Under the pieces are notes generated by a model. It had not been told where the DNA came from. It saw only the letters and a program-made list of their open reading frames with translations, and did no database searches. From assembly GCA_965199135.1 (NCBI GenBank), contig OZ240685.1, positions 1,798,001 to 1,862,000 of the forward strand: a DNA stretch of 64,000 nt, read 5' to 3'. A program made the position numbers and the translations under genes. The stretch comes from EB88 sp965199135 (lineage in GTDB: Bacteria > Acidobacteriota > Terriglobia > Terriglobales > Acidobacteriaceae). Below, in pieces: positions 44,601 through 52,260 of this stretch. Positions within the stretch are counted from its first letter, which is position 1, and every line of letters begins with the position of its first letter.

Positions 44601-45143
44601 GAGATTGTTGCGGCGTACGCCCGGGGCAAGTGTCGCGAGATCAGCATAGGCGCGACCGTTGAGGGGAAGGTTCTGCACCTCGGTCTGCGAAACCACGATG
44701 CCATTCTCACTGCTCTCTGTTTCCAGCTGGCTGGCGGCGCCGCTTACGGTCACGCTCTCCGACTGGCTGCCTACCTTGAGTGCGACGTCCACACGCTGAC
44801 GTGCGTTCACCGAAACCGCAAAGGGGTCGGTCGCGGTTTCGCTGAAACCCGGCGACATGGCATCGATCTTGTACTGTCCGACTTTCACGTCAGGAAAGTT
44901 GTACTCGCCCTGCGCGTCGCTCTGGATCGTGACACGCTGCCCGGTCGCAGTGTTGATCAGGGTGACGCTGCTGTTAGCGACTGGCGCACCGGAGCCATCG
45001 CGAACATAACCGAGCACGGACGCTGTTTCAAATTGCGCAAGGGCTACTGGCGCCGTAGAGGCCAGCATCAAGGCAGCGGCGAAGATTGATCGACGCCCGA
45101 AAAGGGCAGAACGGAAGAGATGAATGTGACGCGACTCTTGCAA
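41664..45143 (-). CDS. Oar-type TonB-dependent receptor with carboxypeptidase-regulatory-like domain
   Basis: Very large outer-membrane receptor (1159 residues) of the acidobacterial Oar/Cna-B type. Signal peptide ending at VALAQ, then a carboxypeptidase-regulatory-like beta-domain (residues about 37-120, SVLGYVRDGSGAPVANSSVTL shortened: GYVRDGSGAPV), a plug region with LPLNGRAYADLATLAPGV and DGLDNNAYGTSNQGF, and a long barrel ending in phenylalanine (KILF), the outer-membrane insertion signal. The start is a TTG at 45143 with AGGAG 9 bases before it. It imports an unknown large substrate. A LacI-type palindrome lies in its upstream region. Confidence 0.94.
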   Translation of the reverse strand: MQESRHIHLFRSALFGRRSIFAAALMLASTAPVALAQFETASVLGYVRDGSGAPVANSSVTLINTATGQRVTIQSDAQGEYNFPDVKVGQYKIDAMSPGFSETATDPFAVSVNARQRVDVALKVGSQSESVTVSGAASQLETESSENGIVVSQTEVQNLPLNGRAYADLATLAPGVRRNNLENQTVTSRDASYNVNGQRSEFNDFLLDGLDNNAYGTSNQGFSNQAIPPSPDAINEFRVETNNYSAEYGRASGAVINVSINSGTNQLHGKVWEYNRNTDLNAEGPFLPPVSSVTHKSQKPVLIRNQFGGDLGGPILKNKAFYFIDYEGNRQVQGQYSTATIPNANQQLGTFQTTTGTAVPLRNPITGAIYRNGVVPQSDWTPLAKLVIQNLPAPNVNGFSNNYASLPKASLTDDKGDGRIDLVLGAKTTAFGRYSDHEGNIVDITTIPGADGGSAGNGTIHDYNRQIVGGATHSFTSNSILDARIGFTWTEGGKAPYGAGMTSLNTQAGIPGLPTASTVTRELSSENVTGFTAWGAQSSNPQFQNPFVIDPKVNYSILKGRNSIKLGWEGLAINTEIDDFNPVYGAESFSGAFSQCVVNKGTTAQPNYVDACDGNAASTVNPGDAGASQAADLADFLVGARSGYQLNNFVIVNYHQYMNFFYGQDDIKVTPKFTINAGLRYENVTPQFVTGNHLANYNPATNSLVQASSGSIYNRALVHTPKLDFAPRFGLAYQVDPKTVIRSAYGISFDQFNREGGENLLAYNGPYIVNSSISQYAPFSNQSVKQPVCNAGTSSVTALLNCFSPVAQGYPAGFTSSPNFSTLLAQTRYIPSYIPTGYVQSWHLDVQREIAPNTVLTVSYVGEHAVHIWVLADLNQAAPCPATGACGSLQARRPIANFTGIEESIPDGFLSYNALQAKLEHRFSLGFYALNSFTWSRALDNASGHLDTPNNDNSRINLANPLGERGQSAYNQPLNDTLSLVWDLPYGRGRHFGGNAPRLLDAALGKWQLTAINTATSGQPVNLIYSISSAATVSSLLNYRPNVKGNPVTASGTRIKTATSVNNFLSSTNVTLPGASTPYGNAGRNSLRDYPFYQLDLGLHKGFRLWSDSSLLDIRGEAFNALNQVNYAAPDSNRSDSSFGSITTAFAPRQFQIAAKILF

Positions 45144-45568
45144 CTGTTGACACTCCTAAAAAGTACGTGACCTGTATCGAGGAGTAACCATTTCATGACC
45201 CTCTTTGACAATGGTTCTTGCGAGAGTGTAAGGCGCGTTTGTCAATATCGCGTGAGAAGACAGGTGTCTTATGCTTGGCTTGGCAACGTTTCCAAGGCTT
45301 CGGGGCCCCGCCTCCATTTCTTGTGGTCTCAACGCGTTTTGCGAATTCATCAGATGTACACAGACATCTTGCTCGCGCCTGTGGGATAACGGGTGCCTCG
45401 GGGCAGGCCAACAGAATGGCCGCTCCTGGCGCTCGACCCGCTGACTTTTCTGTTCCATGCAGGCGTGTTCTTCGGCAAGGCTGGTTGGTAGTTGTGAAGC
45501 TTACGGGCCAGGGCGCTCCCTTACTCAACTGCTAGCCGCAGACTTCCGGAGCCTGCACAGGAGCCACC
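45144..45568. other. 425-bp divergent promoter region
   Basis: Lies between the receptor and the phosphoesterase gene and has to serve both. It holds the LacI-type palindrome; apart from that I see short open frames on both strands but none with codon usage or a ribosome site worth calling. Confidence 0.6.
45279..45296. promoter_or_regulatory. LacI/GalR-type operator candidate
   Basis: 18-bp near-perfect palindrome CTTGGCAAC-GTTTCCAAG with a central CG and only one mismatched pair; the AACGTT core is typical of LacI-family operators. It lies 136 bp before the receptor start and 272 bp before the phosphoesterase start. No LacI-type gene is in the window. Confidence 0.55.
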
Positions 45569-48526
45569 ATGCACCGCACCTCGTCCAGCGCCGTTCTTCT
45601 CAGCGCCCTCAGCCTGAGCGTCCTTTCCGCCAAGCCCGTTCGTGCGCAGCAGGTTCCGAACTCCGGCGAACCGCAGATCCTCAGCACCAGCCAGCGCATC
45701 ACGCCACTCGCTCCCAAGGGCGCACGCTTTGAGCCGCTGAACCCTGGGCTTGCAGATAACCCCGAATACACCGTGGGGCAGGCGGTCTCGACCGTGATCA
45801 GCCCTGATGGCAAGACACTGCTCGTGCTGACCAGCGGGTACAACCTCGTGAATTACACGACGGGTACGAATGCAGGGAACACCAATCCCGCGGACTCGAC
45901 CGAGTTTGTGTTTGTCTTCGACATTTCGGGCGCGACGCCTATCCAAAAGCAGGCGATCCCGGTGCCGAACACCTACAGCGGCGTCGTTTTTGATCCCAGC
46001 GGTACCATCTTTTACGTCTCCGGCGGCGATGACGACGACGTGCATTTTTACAAGCAGAAGGCTGGAGTCTGGGCCGAGAGCGGAACTCCCTTTCCGCTCG
46101 GTCACACGCTCGGTGCGAACGCAGCAACTGCAAGTTCCGGCGGCTTGGGACTGATCACGCCGCCCGAAGCAGCCGGCCTCGCGATCTCACCTGACGGCAC
46201 GCGTCTGCTGGTCGCCGACTACGAGAATGATGCCGTCAGCCTGCTCGTGAACACAAACGGATCCTGGATGAAAGGTGCGGAGCTCGACCTGCGCCCCGGC
46301 AAATCGCAGTTTTTCAACCAGCCGGGTGCGGCGGGTGGCGAATTCCCTTACTGGATCCAGTTCAAGGGCAATGACGCGGCGTATGTCTCCAGCGTTCGCG
46401 ACCGCGAAGTGGATCTCATCACCGAGTTCGGTGTGATCGATCGCATCAAGCTACCCGGTCAGCCGAATAAGATGATCATGAACAAGGCGCAGACGCTCTT
46501 GTTTGTCGCACAGGACAACAGCGATTCTGTCGCAGTGATTGATACGAATACGCAGCAGGTCATCGACGAGATCCCGGTGACGGCGCCGGTTTCGGTCTAT
46601 CCCAATCCAAACGGCTACAAGGGGGCCAACCCGAACAGCCTGGCCCTCTCGCCGGATGAGAAGACGCTCTATGTCACGAACGGTGGTGAGAATGCCGTCG
46701 CCGTGATCAGCATGAACAACCTTGGTAATGCGGTGGTGATGGGGCTGATTCCAACCGGCTTTTATCCCAACTCGGTGAGCGTCAGTGCTGATGGCAAGAC
46801 GCTGTATATCGTGAATGGCAAGAGCGCGAACGGGCCGAACCCGCAGAATGCCAGCACCGCTGTGTCGGGCTCTGCATCGACGATTGCCGCGAACGCGGCA
46901 AACCAGTACGACCTGCAGCTGACCAAGGCGGGCTTCCAGACGGTACCCGTGCCGACAAGCGCCGAACTTGGCACGCTGACCGCTAAGGTCATTGCGAACG
47001 ATCATTTCGGTCGCACGCTCAATGCGAATCAGCAGGCCACGATGGCTTTTCTGCACGACCACATCAAACACGTGATCTACATCATCAAGGAGAATCGCAC
47101 CTACGACCAAGTGCTAGGGGACCTTTCTGTCGGCAACGGTGATCCCTCGATCACGCAGTTTCCTGAAGCAAACACTCCGAACTTCCACAACATAGCGACG
47201 AATTTTGTCGACTTCGACAATTTCTATGACGTGTCAGAGGTGAGTGGCGATGGCTGGCCGTGGTCGACCTCGGCTCGGACCACCGACGTCATCGAAAAGG
47301 AGATCCCCGTAAATTACGCGGGGCGCGGCACCGACAATGACTCGGAGGGAACGAATCGCAACGTCAATGTCGGCATCGCAAACACCACGGCCCGCTATGC
47401 AGCCGAACCGCTGATCGGGAATGATCCAAACCTGATGCCCGGTAACGCGAACGTGGCGGCACCTGACAGTGACGACGGCGAGCAAGGCCAGGGCTACATC
47501 TGGAATGGCGCACTGAAGGCTGGCCTGACGGTACGTGACTACGGGTTTTTCCTGGATCTCGCGCGGTACAACCTTGCCTCAGTACCCGCGTTGAATATCC
47601 CGGAAGATCCAAACGCTGCCGCGGATAAGTTGCAGGTGGCGTACTCCACGAACACCGTACTCAGCCAGTACACCGATCCGTACTACCGTGGCTTCGATAA
47701 CTCCTTCCCGGATTACTTCCGCTTTACGGAGTGGCAGCGCGAGTTCAACCAGTACGAGGCCCAGGGCAATCTTCCGAGCCTCTCGCTGGTTCGCCTGATG
47801 CACGATCACTTTGGCAACTTCACCACCGCGATCAATGGGGTGAACACGCCAGAGCTGCAGATCGCGGACAACGACTATGCGGTCGGCAGTGTGATCCAGG
47901 CTGTGGCAAACAGCAGGGACGCGAACAACACGCTGGTTTTTGTGATTGAAGATGATGCGCAGGATGGCGGGGATCACGTCGACGCCCATCGCAGCACAGC
48001 CTTCGTGGTTGGCCCCTACGTCAGGCAGGGCGCTGTGGATTCGACGCGGTACAACACGGTCGACATGCTGGTGACGATGGAGCAGATCCTCGGCATCGCT
48101 CCCCTCAACCTGAACGACGCAAACGGCGTGCCAATGACGAATGCCTTCGACACGAGCCTCGTTTCCTGGAAGTTTACGGCTGTGCCTTCGCAGTACCTGG
48201 CGCAGACGACGCTGCCTATCCCCGCCTCCGCCTTCGCGGCGAACACGCAGGCTGCTTTGAAGCCGCTGCATAGCAACGCCTGGTGGGCGGCCAGGACGCG
48301 TGGCATGGACTTCTCGGTCGAAGATCACCTGGACAGCAACAAGTTCAATCACATTGTCTGGGCCGGAACCATGGGCAATAAGCCGTACCCCTCCACCCGC
48401 AGTGGGGCAGACCTGAGCATGCATCGTGCGGAGTTGCTGCGCAGGTTCCACACAGACAAACAGGCAGCGCCTGCAACCGCTACCACCGGGAACGTAGGCT
48501 CTCCATTGGCCAGCAACTCCAGGTAG
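45569..48526 (+). CDS. exported phosphoesterase fused to a YncE-like beta-propeller
   Basis: 985 residues, signal peptide ending near PVRAQQ. The first half (about 60-470) shows repeated blades of the YVTN/YncE type: SPDGKTLLVLTSGYN, SPDGTRLLVADYEND, SPDEKTLYVTNGGEN, SADGKTLYIVNGKS. The second half is a phosphoesterase of the PF04185 family (acid phosphatase / phospholipase C like) opening HVIYIIKENRTYDQVLGD and closing with EDDAQDGGDHVDAHRS and DMLVTMEQILG. Such fusions are common in Acidobacteria and probably recover phosphate from organic phosphoesters outside the cell. It faces the TonB receptor across the regulatory gap. Confidence 0.9.
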   Translation: MHRTSSSAVLLSALSLSVLSAKPVRAQQVPNSGEPQILSTSQRITPLAPKGARFEPLNPGLADNPEYTVGQAVSTVISPDGKTLLVLTSGYNLVNYTTGTNAGNTNPADSTEFVFVFDISGATPIQKQAIPVPNTYSGVVFDPSGTIFYVSGGDDDDVHFYKQKAGVWAESGTPFPLGHTLGANAATASSGGLGLITPPEAAGLAISPDGTRLLVADYENDAVSLLVNTNGSWMKGAELDLRPGKSQFFNQPGAAGGEFPYWIQFKGNDAAYVSSVRDREVDLITEFGVIDRIKLPGQPNKMIMNKAQTLLFVAQDNSDSVAVIDTNTQQVIDEIPVTAPVSVYPNPNGYKGANPNSLALSPDEKTLYVTNGGENAVAVISMNNLGNAVVMGLIPTGFYPNSVSVSADGKTLYIVNGKSANGPNPQNASTAVSGSASTIAANAANQYDLQLTKAGFQTVPVPTSAELGTLTAKVIANDHFGRTLNANQQATMAFLHDHIKHVIYIIKENRTYDQVLGDLSVGNGDPSITQFPEANTPNFHNIATNFVDFDNFYDVSEVSGDGWPWSTSARTTDVIEKEIPVNYAGRGTDNDSEGTNRNVNVGIANTTARYAAEPLIGNDPNLMPGNANVAAPDSDDGEQGQGYIWNGALKAGLTVRDYGFFLDLARYNLASVPALNIPEDPNAAADKLQVAYSTNTVLSQYTDPYYRGFDNSFPDYFRFTEWQREFNQYEAQGNLPSLSLVRLMHDHFGNFTTAINGVNTPELQIADNDYAVGSVIQAVANSRDANNTLVFVIEDDAQDGGDHVDAHRSTAFVVGPYVRQGAVDSTRYNTVDMLVTMEQILGIAPLNLNDANGVPMTNAFDTSLVSWKFTAVPSQYLAQTTLPIPASAFAANTQAALKPLHSNAWWAARTRGMDFSVEDHLDSNKFNHIVWAGTMGNKPYPSTRSGADLSMHRAELLRRFHTDKQAAPATATTGNVGSPLASNSR

Positions 48527-48561
48527 GGCCAAGCCGCCAAGCTGCGCCGTCGCCCTCAACG

Positions 48562-48606
48562 CGCGCCACTTTCTTCCTCGATTGGTACGTGGAAGAGCGT
48601 GGCGCG
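48562..48606. terminator. convergent hairpin between phosphoesterase and glycosyltransferase genes
   Basis: Outer 8-bp stem CGCGCCAC / GTGGCGCG and inner TCTTCC / GGAAGA, around a 13-base loop; in the 148-bp gap between two converging genes. Confidence 0.65.
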
Positions 48607-48674
48607 TAGCGCTGCAGGTTGGGCTTGGAGTGTAGGGGAGTGGCCGGCTTGCGTGGAAATACTGGTCTGCGGCT

Positions 48675-49514
48675 CTATGCCGTGGGCCGGGCCAGGTACC
48701 CGAAGAGCCGGCCGCGAAAGGTCCCCCAGTAGTAGGAAGCGAACGCGATACGCGCTCGCAGCAGGCTCAGAAGGGCTCCGCCGACCGGTCGAATGAAGTA
48801 CGGGAGGATGATCGGGAATGCGATGGCATGCTTGCGCAAGACGCGGCCCATGCCGGCACCATACTTGAAGGCACGAGCCCCGGCTACTGGTGTCAGGCTC
48901 TTGTCCGGGTGCAACACGCCCAGCGACACGTCGTAGTACCCGCGATAGCCGCTGCGTAGAACGCGAATGACAAAGTCGGGCTCCTCGCCGGATCCCCACT
49001 GCGTTCCGGGGCCGATACGCGGATCAAAGCCACCAACAATCAGCGCGGCTTCAGTGCGCACCCAGAGCGAAGACGCCTGCACCGTAGTCCACACTGTCTT
49101 GTCGTTGATCGCGCAGGAGACCGGCGTCCATCGCCCGTTGATCCGGCGCCCGTTCGGGTTCACATAGTTGCCGGCAAGAACGCCGAGATCCGGTTCCCGT
49201 TCGAAGCGAGCCACAACGCGCTCCATGGTGTCGCGCTGAAACATGCAGTCATCATCCGGGAAGCCGACAATGGGTGCCTTCGCCGCCCGCAGCCCGATAT
49301 TTCTTGCATGGGAAACGTTGCGCACATCGGAGCGGATGTGCAGCAAGGGAAACTGACTCTGAAACCTGTTGACGATTGGAACAAGCCGTTCGTCGGGGTT
49401 CTGGTCCACCAGGATCACTTCGAACTCGTTGAAACGCTGGGCGGCAAAAGCTGCGAAAAGATCCAAAAGTTCCTGCGTTCGGTCGACGGTTGCCACTACC
49501 AGGGAAAGCTTCAC
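48675..49514 (-). CDS. glycosyltransferase family 2
   Basis: GT-A fold glycosyltransferase of 279 residues. Start at the GTG at 49514, because GGAGG stands 8 bp before it; the open frame beyond it (to 49628) has no such site. The nucleotide-sugar region is KLSLVVATVDRTQELLDLF, VILVDQNPDERL and the acidic GFPDDDCMFQRD (DXD). A C-terminal hydrophobic stretch (FPIILPYFIRPVGGALLSLL) may anchor it at the membrane. Sugar and acceptor are unknown and there is no polysaccharide operon around it. Confidence 0.88.
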   Translation of the reverse strand: MKLSLVVATVDRTQELLDLFAAFAAQRFNEFEVILVDQNPDERLVPIVNRFQSQFPLLHIRSDVRNVSHARNIGLRAAKAPIVGFPDDDCMFQRDTMERVVARFEREPDLGVLAGNYVNPNGRRINGRWTPVSCAINDKTVWTTVQASSLWVRTEAALIVGGFDPRIGPGTQWGSGEEPDFVIRVLRSGYRGYYDVSLGVLHPDKSLTPVAGARAFKYGAGMGRVLRKHAIAFPIILPYFIRPVGGALLSLLRARIAFASYYWGTFRGRLFGYLARPTA

Positions 49515-50593
49515 CGCACTTTCCTCCTCAATCGCTTCTCTACGTGGATGTTGACTCAAAACTAACGATCCGATGTTAACAAATCGTTTCTCAGGTGCCT
49601 TTCCGGCGGAGAAACTCGGGAATGTCACGGTACCAAAGGCACCACGACATCACATCCCCACGCGTCTTTTCAGCGGGATAGTAGAGCTTTACGGCTTCAC
49701 TTGCAACCTTACTCCTGCGACTCGTCAATCCGCACGTCGCGCGTCGTCAGTGTTTGGTGAATCTGTGTTGTTCCGAGACGTCTGTTGACGAAGTGCGAGA
49801 CCGCCCCCCGCATGGCGATTGCCGTCCCGATGAGGAGATAAGGCACCTTCTTCGCGAGAAGTGGGCGCTGATTATCGCCGCAGACCCATTCTGCTCATGC
49901 GTCACCATCCCATCGAAAAGTCACGCTCCGCCCGCCGTCTCCTGGATCATATGGCTTGACGTCGTGAGACAGAGGCACTTTCAGGGAACCGCTCACTCCG
50001 GTCGCCGGAGACTGCAGGGTAAGAAGAAGCAACACCGCCGCTGAAGTAGTCTGGTGTTCTTCCCGCCAAGGCTGGGCGATCGGATGATCCAAATTGGAAA
50101 TGGGGCGCGTCAAGCCACCCAACCTGGATACGGACGCGGCTGCTAACGGCCATCTGCTCCGTGATGGGAGAGCAGCTATTCCGGCAAGGCAGGCATGGTG
50201 TTGCGCGCCCTCTCGGTAGGGGCTGGCACGCTGCAGATCCTGTATCTTGGGAGCGTTCGCGCGCGACCTTCAGTTAGCCGTCGACAGGCGTTGAGCGGCC
50301 GCAGGGTCCTGGCTGGATCAGAATGGACGAAACGGCAGGCGCGCCTTGTTGCTCGCTCACCTGGACACCACCCTGAATTGTGCGCTGCTGGCTGGGACAG
50401 CATCAGTGGCTCGGCCACCAGCGCGCCGCAGAGCACAGTCTCCCTTAGCAACCTTGCCGGCAAATGCATCGACTTTCCCTGACGAAGTTCGGGTCCGAGG
50501 TCAGATCGAGCTTGTGCAGGAGACTGGGGGCTTCTGCTGTGATCGACGACCGTCAGCGAGCGGATCCGCTGCGCGCGGCCCGGGGCAAGCATG
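49515..50593. other. 1.08-kb stretch without a supportable gene
   Basis: Only short frames on all strands, with mixed codon preference and no ribosome sites. A minus-strand frame around 49895-50122 and another at 50176-50628 (overlapping the CheX-like gene) are the longest, and neither resembles a protein family. It borders the chemotaxis cluster on its left and may be decayed DNA. Confidence 0.5.
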
Positions 50594-51058
50594 CTAAGGG
50601 GCGAACAAGGAGTACCCTCCCCCTTCATACCCCGCGACGGCCACAGAGAAGTAGGAGCGGAATACGGGTGCGTGCATGGTCTTGTTCGCCTCCTCGGGAA
50701 GGTACACAGGGTCCATGTACATACCTTCGAAAACAGCTCTGGCTTCGACTGTGACCACCGTGGAGGCTACATTCAGCACTTCGTGGATCGCGTCCCGAAG
50801 CAACTCGTCCAGCTGCTTCTCGGCCAGTCGATCCTTGATCGAGTCAGAAGGGAGACCTGCGAGTGCGCCCGCGAGAGAGCCAAGGAGGCAGAGATCCGCT
50901 TGGACGACGCGGGCACCACTTCCAGGAAGCACCTTGTACGCTCCATAGATTTGTTTCCCCTTGGGGGCATTCGCGCGAGTGAGTTGGGTGAAGGTCACAT
51001 CCCGACCGACGAGCTGCGAGAAATGGCGATTCATGACGTAGGGCGTAGGTTCGGCCAC
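50594..51058 (-). CDS. CheC/CheX-like putative CheY-P phosphatase, divergent form
   Basis: 154-residue protein, GTG start at 51058 with GGAG 8 bp before it, 4 bp after the cheY stop. It is not close to a named family, but residues 83-96 (LDELLRDAIHEVLN) contain D89-x3-E93-x2-N96, the signature that CheC, CheX and FliY use to dephosphorylate CheY-P. The order around it (beta-strands, GSLAGALAGLP, then the signature helix) also agrees with a CheX half. A second such signature, present in two-centre CheC, is absent. Its coupling to a cheY gene makes that response regulator the likely partner. Confidence 0.7.
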   Translation of the reverse strand: MAEPTPYVMNRHFSQLVGRDVTFTQLTRANAPKGKQIYGAYKVLPGSGARVVQADLCLLGSLAGALAGLPSDSIKDRLAEKQLDELLRDAIHEVLNVASTVVTVEARAVFEGMYMDPVYLPEEANKTMHAPVFRSYFSVAVAGYEGGGYSLFAP

Positions 51059-51062
51059 TGCT

Positions 51063-51431
51063 TTATCTCCTTCCCAGGATGGGTCCAAGTGCCGCCTGAA
51101 CATCGTCTGTAGTGAACGGCTTCGTGATTAAAAAGCTGGCGCCACTATCAAGAGCAAGCGTCTTGATTTCTGCGGACGCCTCAGAGGTGATGAAGCCGAA
51201 GGGCACCATGTTGCGGTTCCCCCGCAAGTTGTTCAGGAATTCGATCCCGGACATCTCCGGCATGTTCCAATCCGAGAGCACAAGCTTCGGCTTGTCCGCT
51301 GCGATCTTCTGCATCGCTTCCGCCCCGTTTCCTGCTTCCCCGACTTTCAAATCCCTGTAGCCGGCCTGCCGCAGAGCACGGTGCACGAGCAACCGCATCG
51401 TTTTACTGTCGTCCACCAGAAGAACATCCAT
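51063..51431 (-). CDS. cheY: CheY-type single-domain response regulator (first copy)
   Basis: 122-residue receiver. The acidic pair is Asp7-Asp8 (LLVDDSK), the phosphate acceptor Asp54 (LSDWNMPEMSG, nearly the classical CheY sequence), with the Thr/Ser of ITSEAS and the Lys of ITKPFT. The start at 51431 has a strong GAGGGGGATGAG before it. It has no output domain, so it must act by binding a partner, a motor or another protein. It lies back to back with cheW and directly before the CheC/CheX-like gene. Confidence 0.93.
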   Translation of the reverse strand: MDVLLVDDSKTMRLLVHRALRQAGYRDLKVGEAGNGAEAMQKIAADKPKLVLSDWNMPEMSGIEFLNNLRGNRNMVPFGFITSEASAEIKTLALDSGASFLITKPFTTDDVQAALGPILGRR

Positions 51432-51540
51432 CTCATCCCCCTCTTTGCCGCGGCCGTATGAAGCACGCAAACTCTTGTCGCTGCTTCTATCGGCAAAGAG
51501 AGGCGATATGTTCAATGCTTCATCGATCGCATCTCTTTTC

Positions 51541-51555
51541 CTACGCAAAACGTAG
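51541..51555. promoter_or_regulatory. 15-bp palindrome in the cheY/cheW divergent region
   Basis: CTACG-CAAAA-CGTAG, a perfect 5-bp inverted repeat with AT-rich centre, 110 bp before cheY1 and 94 bp before cheW. Possible shared operator; short enough to be chance. Confidence 0.35.
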
Positions 51556-51648
51556 TTACCAAAGCAATCTGAAGTTTTCTGCTGCCTTGCCGATAGACGG
51601 GTAGCAGCAAGGATGTCCCTTGTGTTGGGAGGGGCGGAGGAGACTCAG

Positions 51649-52161
51649 ATGGCCCTAGCAATGCGTGCAGTGCCGGTCGCGACTTCCGTGGATGAGCGGT
51701 CAGGAAAGTATCTGATCTTTCAACTCGGGGATGAGGAGTTCGGAGTCACAGTTCTCAAGGTGAAGGAGATCATGAAGCTGCAGGAAATCACCATGGTCCC
51801 CCAGACGCCCGGCTTCGTGCAGGGTGTTATCAACCTCCGAGGCAAGATCGTTCCCGTTATCAACTTACGTCGTAAGTTCAACCTTGAAGAACAGATAGCG
51901 ACAGAGCTGACCTGCATCGTTGTGGTCCGAATCTTGCTCGAAAGCGGAGAGCAGCCAATGGGCATCGTGGTCGACGGCGTCGTAGAAGTTCTTACGCTGG
52001 GGCCGGACGACATAGAAGATACACCTGATTTTGGTCTCGACGTGATCACTCCTTATATGAGAGGCATGGCAAAGATCAAAGGCAAGGTCAAGATACTGCT
52101 CGACATCGACGAAGTTCTGACAGCAAGCGAGCTTACAAAGATCGCAACCATTCGCTCCTAG
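51649..52161 (+). CDS. cheW: CheW coupling protein
   Basis: 170-residue SH3-like adaptor linking receptors to CheA. The ATG at 51649 is preceded by GGAGGAG at 6 bp; an earlier ATG at 51613 is possible but less well served. The family order is clear: FQLGDEEFGVTVLKVKEIMK, TMVPQTPGFVQGVINLRGKIVPVINLRRKF (cut: GVINLRGKIVPVINLRRKF) and GIVVDGVVEVL. The next gene is cheA, 99 bp on. Confidence 0.96.
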   Translation: MALAMRAVPVATSVDERSGKYLIFQLGDEEFGVTVLKVKEIMKLQEITMVPQTPGFVQGVINLRGKIVPVINLRRKFNLEEQIATELTCIVVVRILLESGEQPMGIVVDGVVEVLTLGPDDIEDTPDFGLDVITPYMRGMAKIKGKVKILLDIDEVLTASELTKIATIRS

Positions 52162-52260
52162 CATTGATCGGCACTGGTCCTTGCTAGGGGCAGCAGTGTC
52201 TCTAATCAGCAAGTCGTGCGACCCGCGGCTTCGAGACAGTTCATCAGGAAGCGAGTGGCA

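Noticed and set aside
40803..45089. A 1428-codon open frame on the plus strand
   Set aside because: It is antisense to the TonB receptor and PI-PLC-like genes, which have clear motifs and signal peptides; long antisense frames are common in GC-rich DNA, and its product has no domain.
50176..50628. A 150-codon minus-strand frame
   Set aside because: Overlaps the end of the CheC/CheX-like gene, lacks a ribosome site and has no family features.
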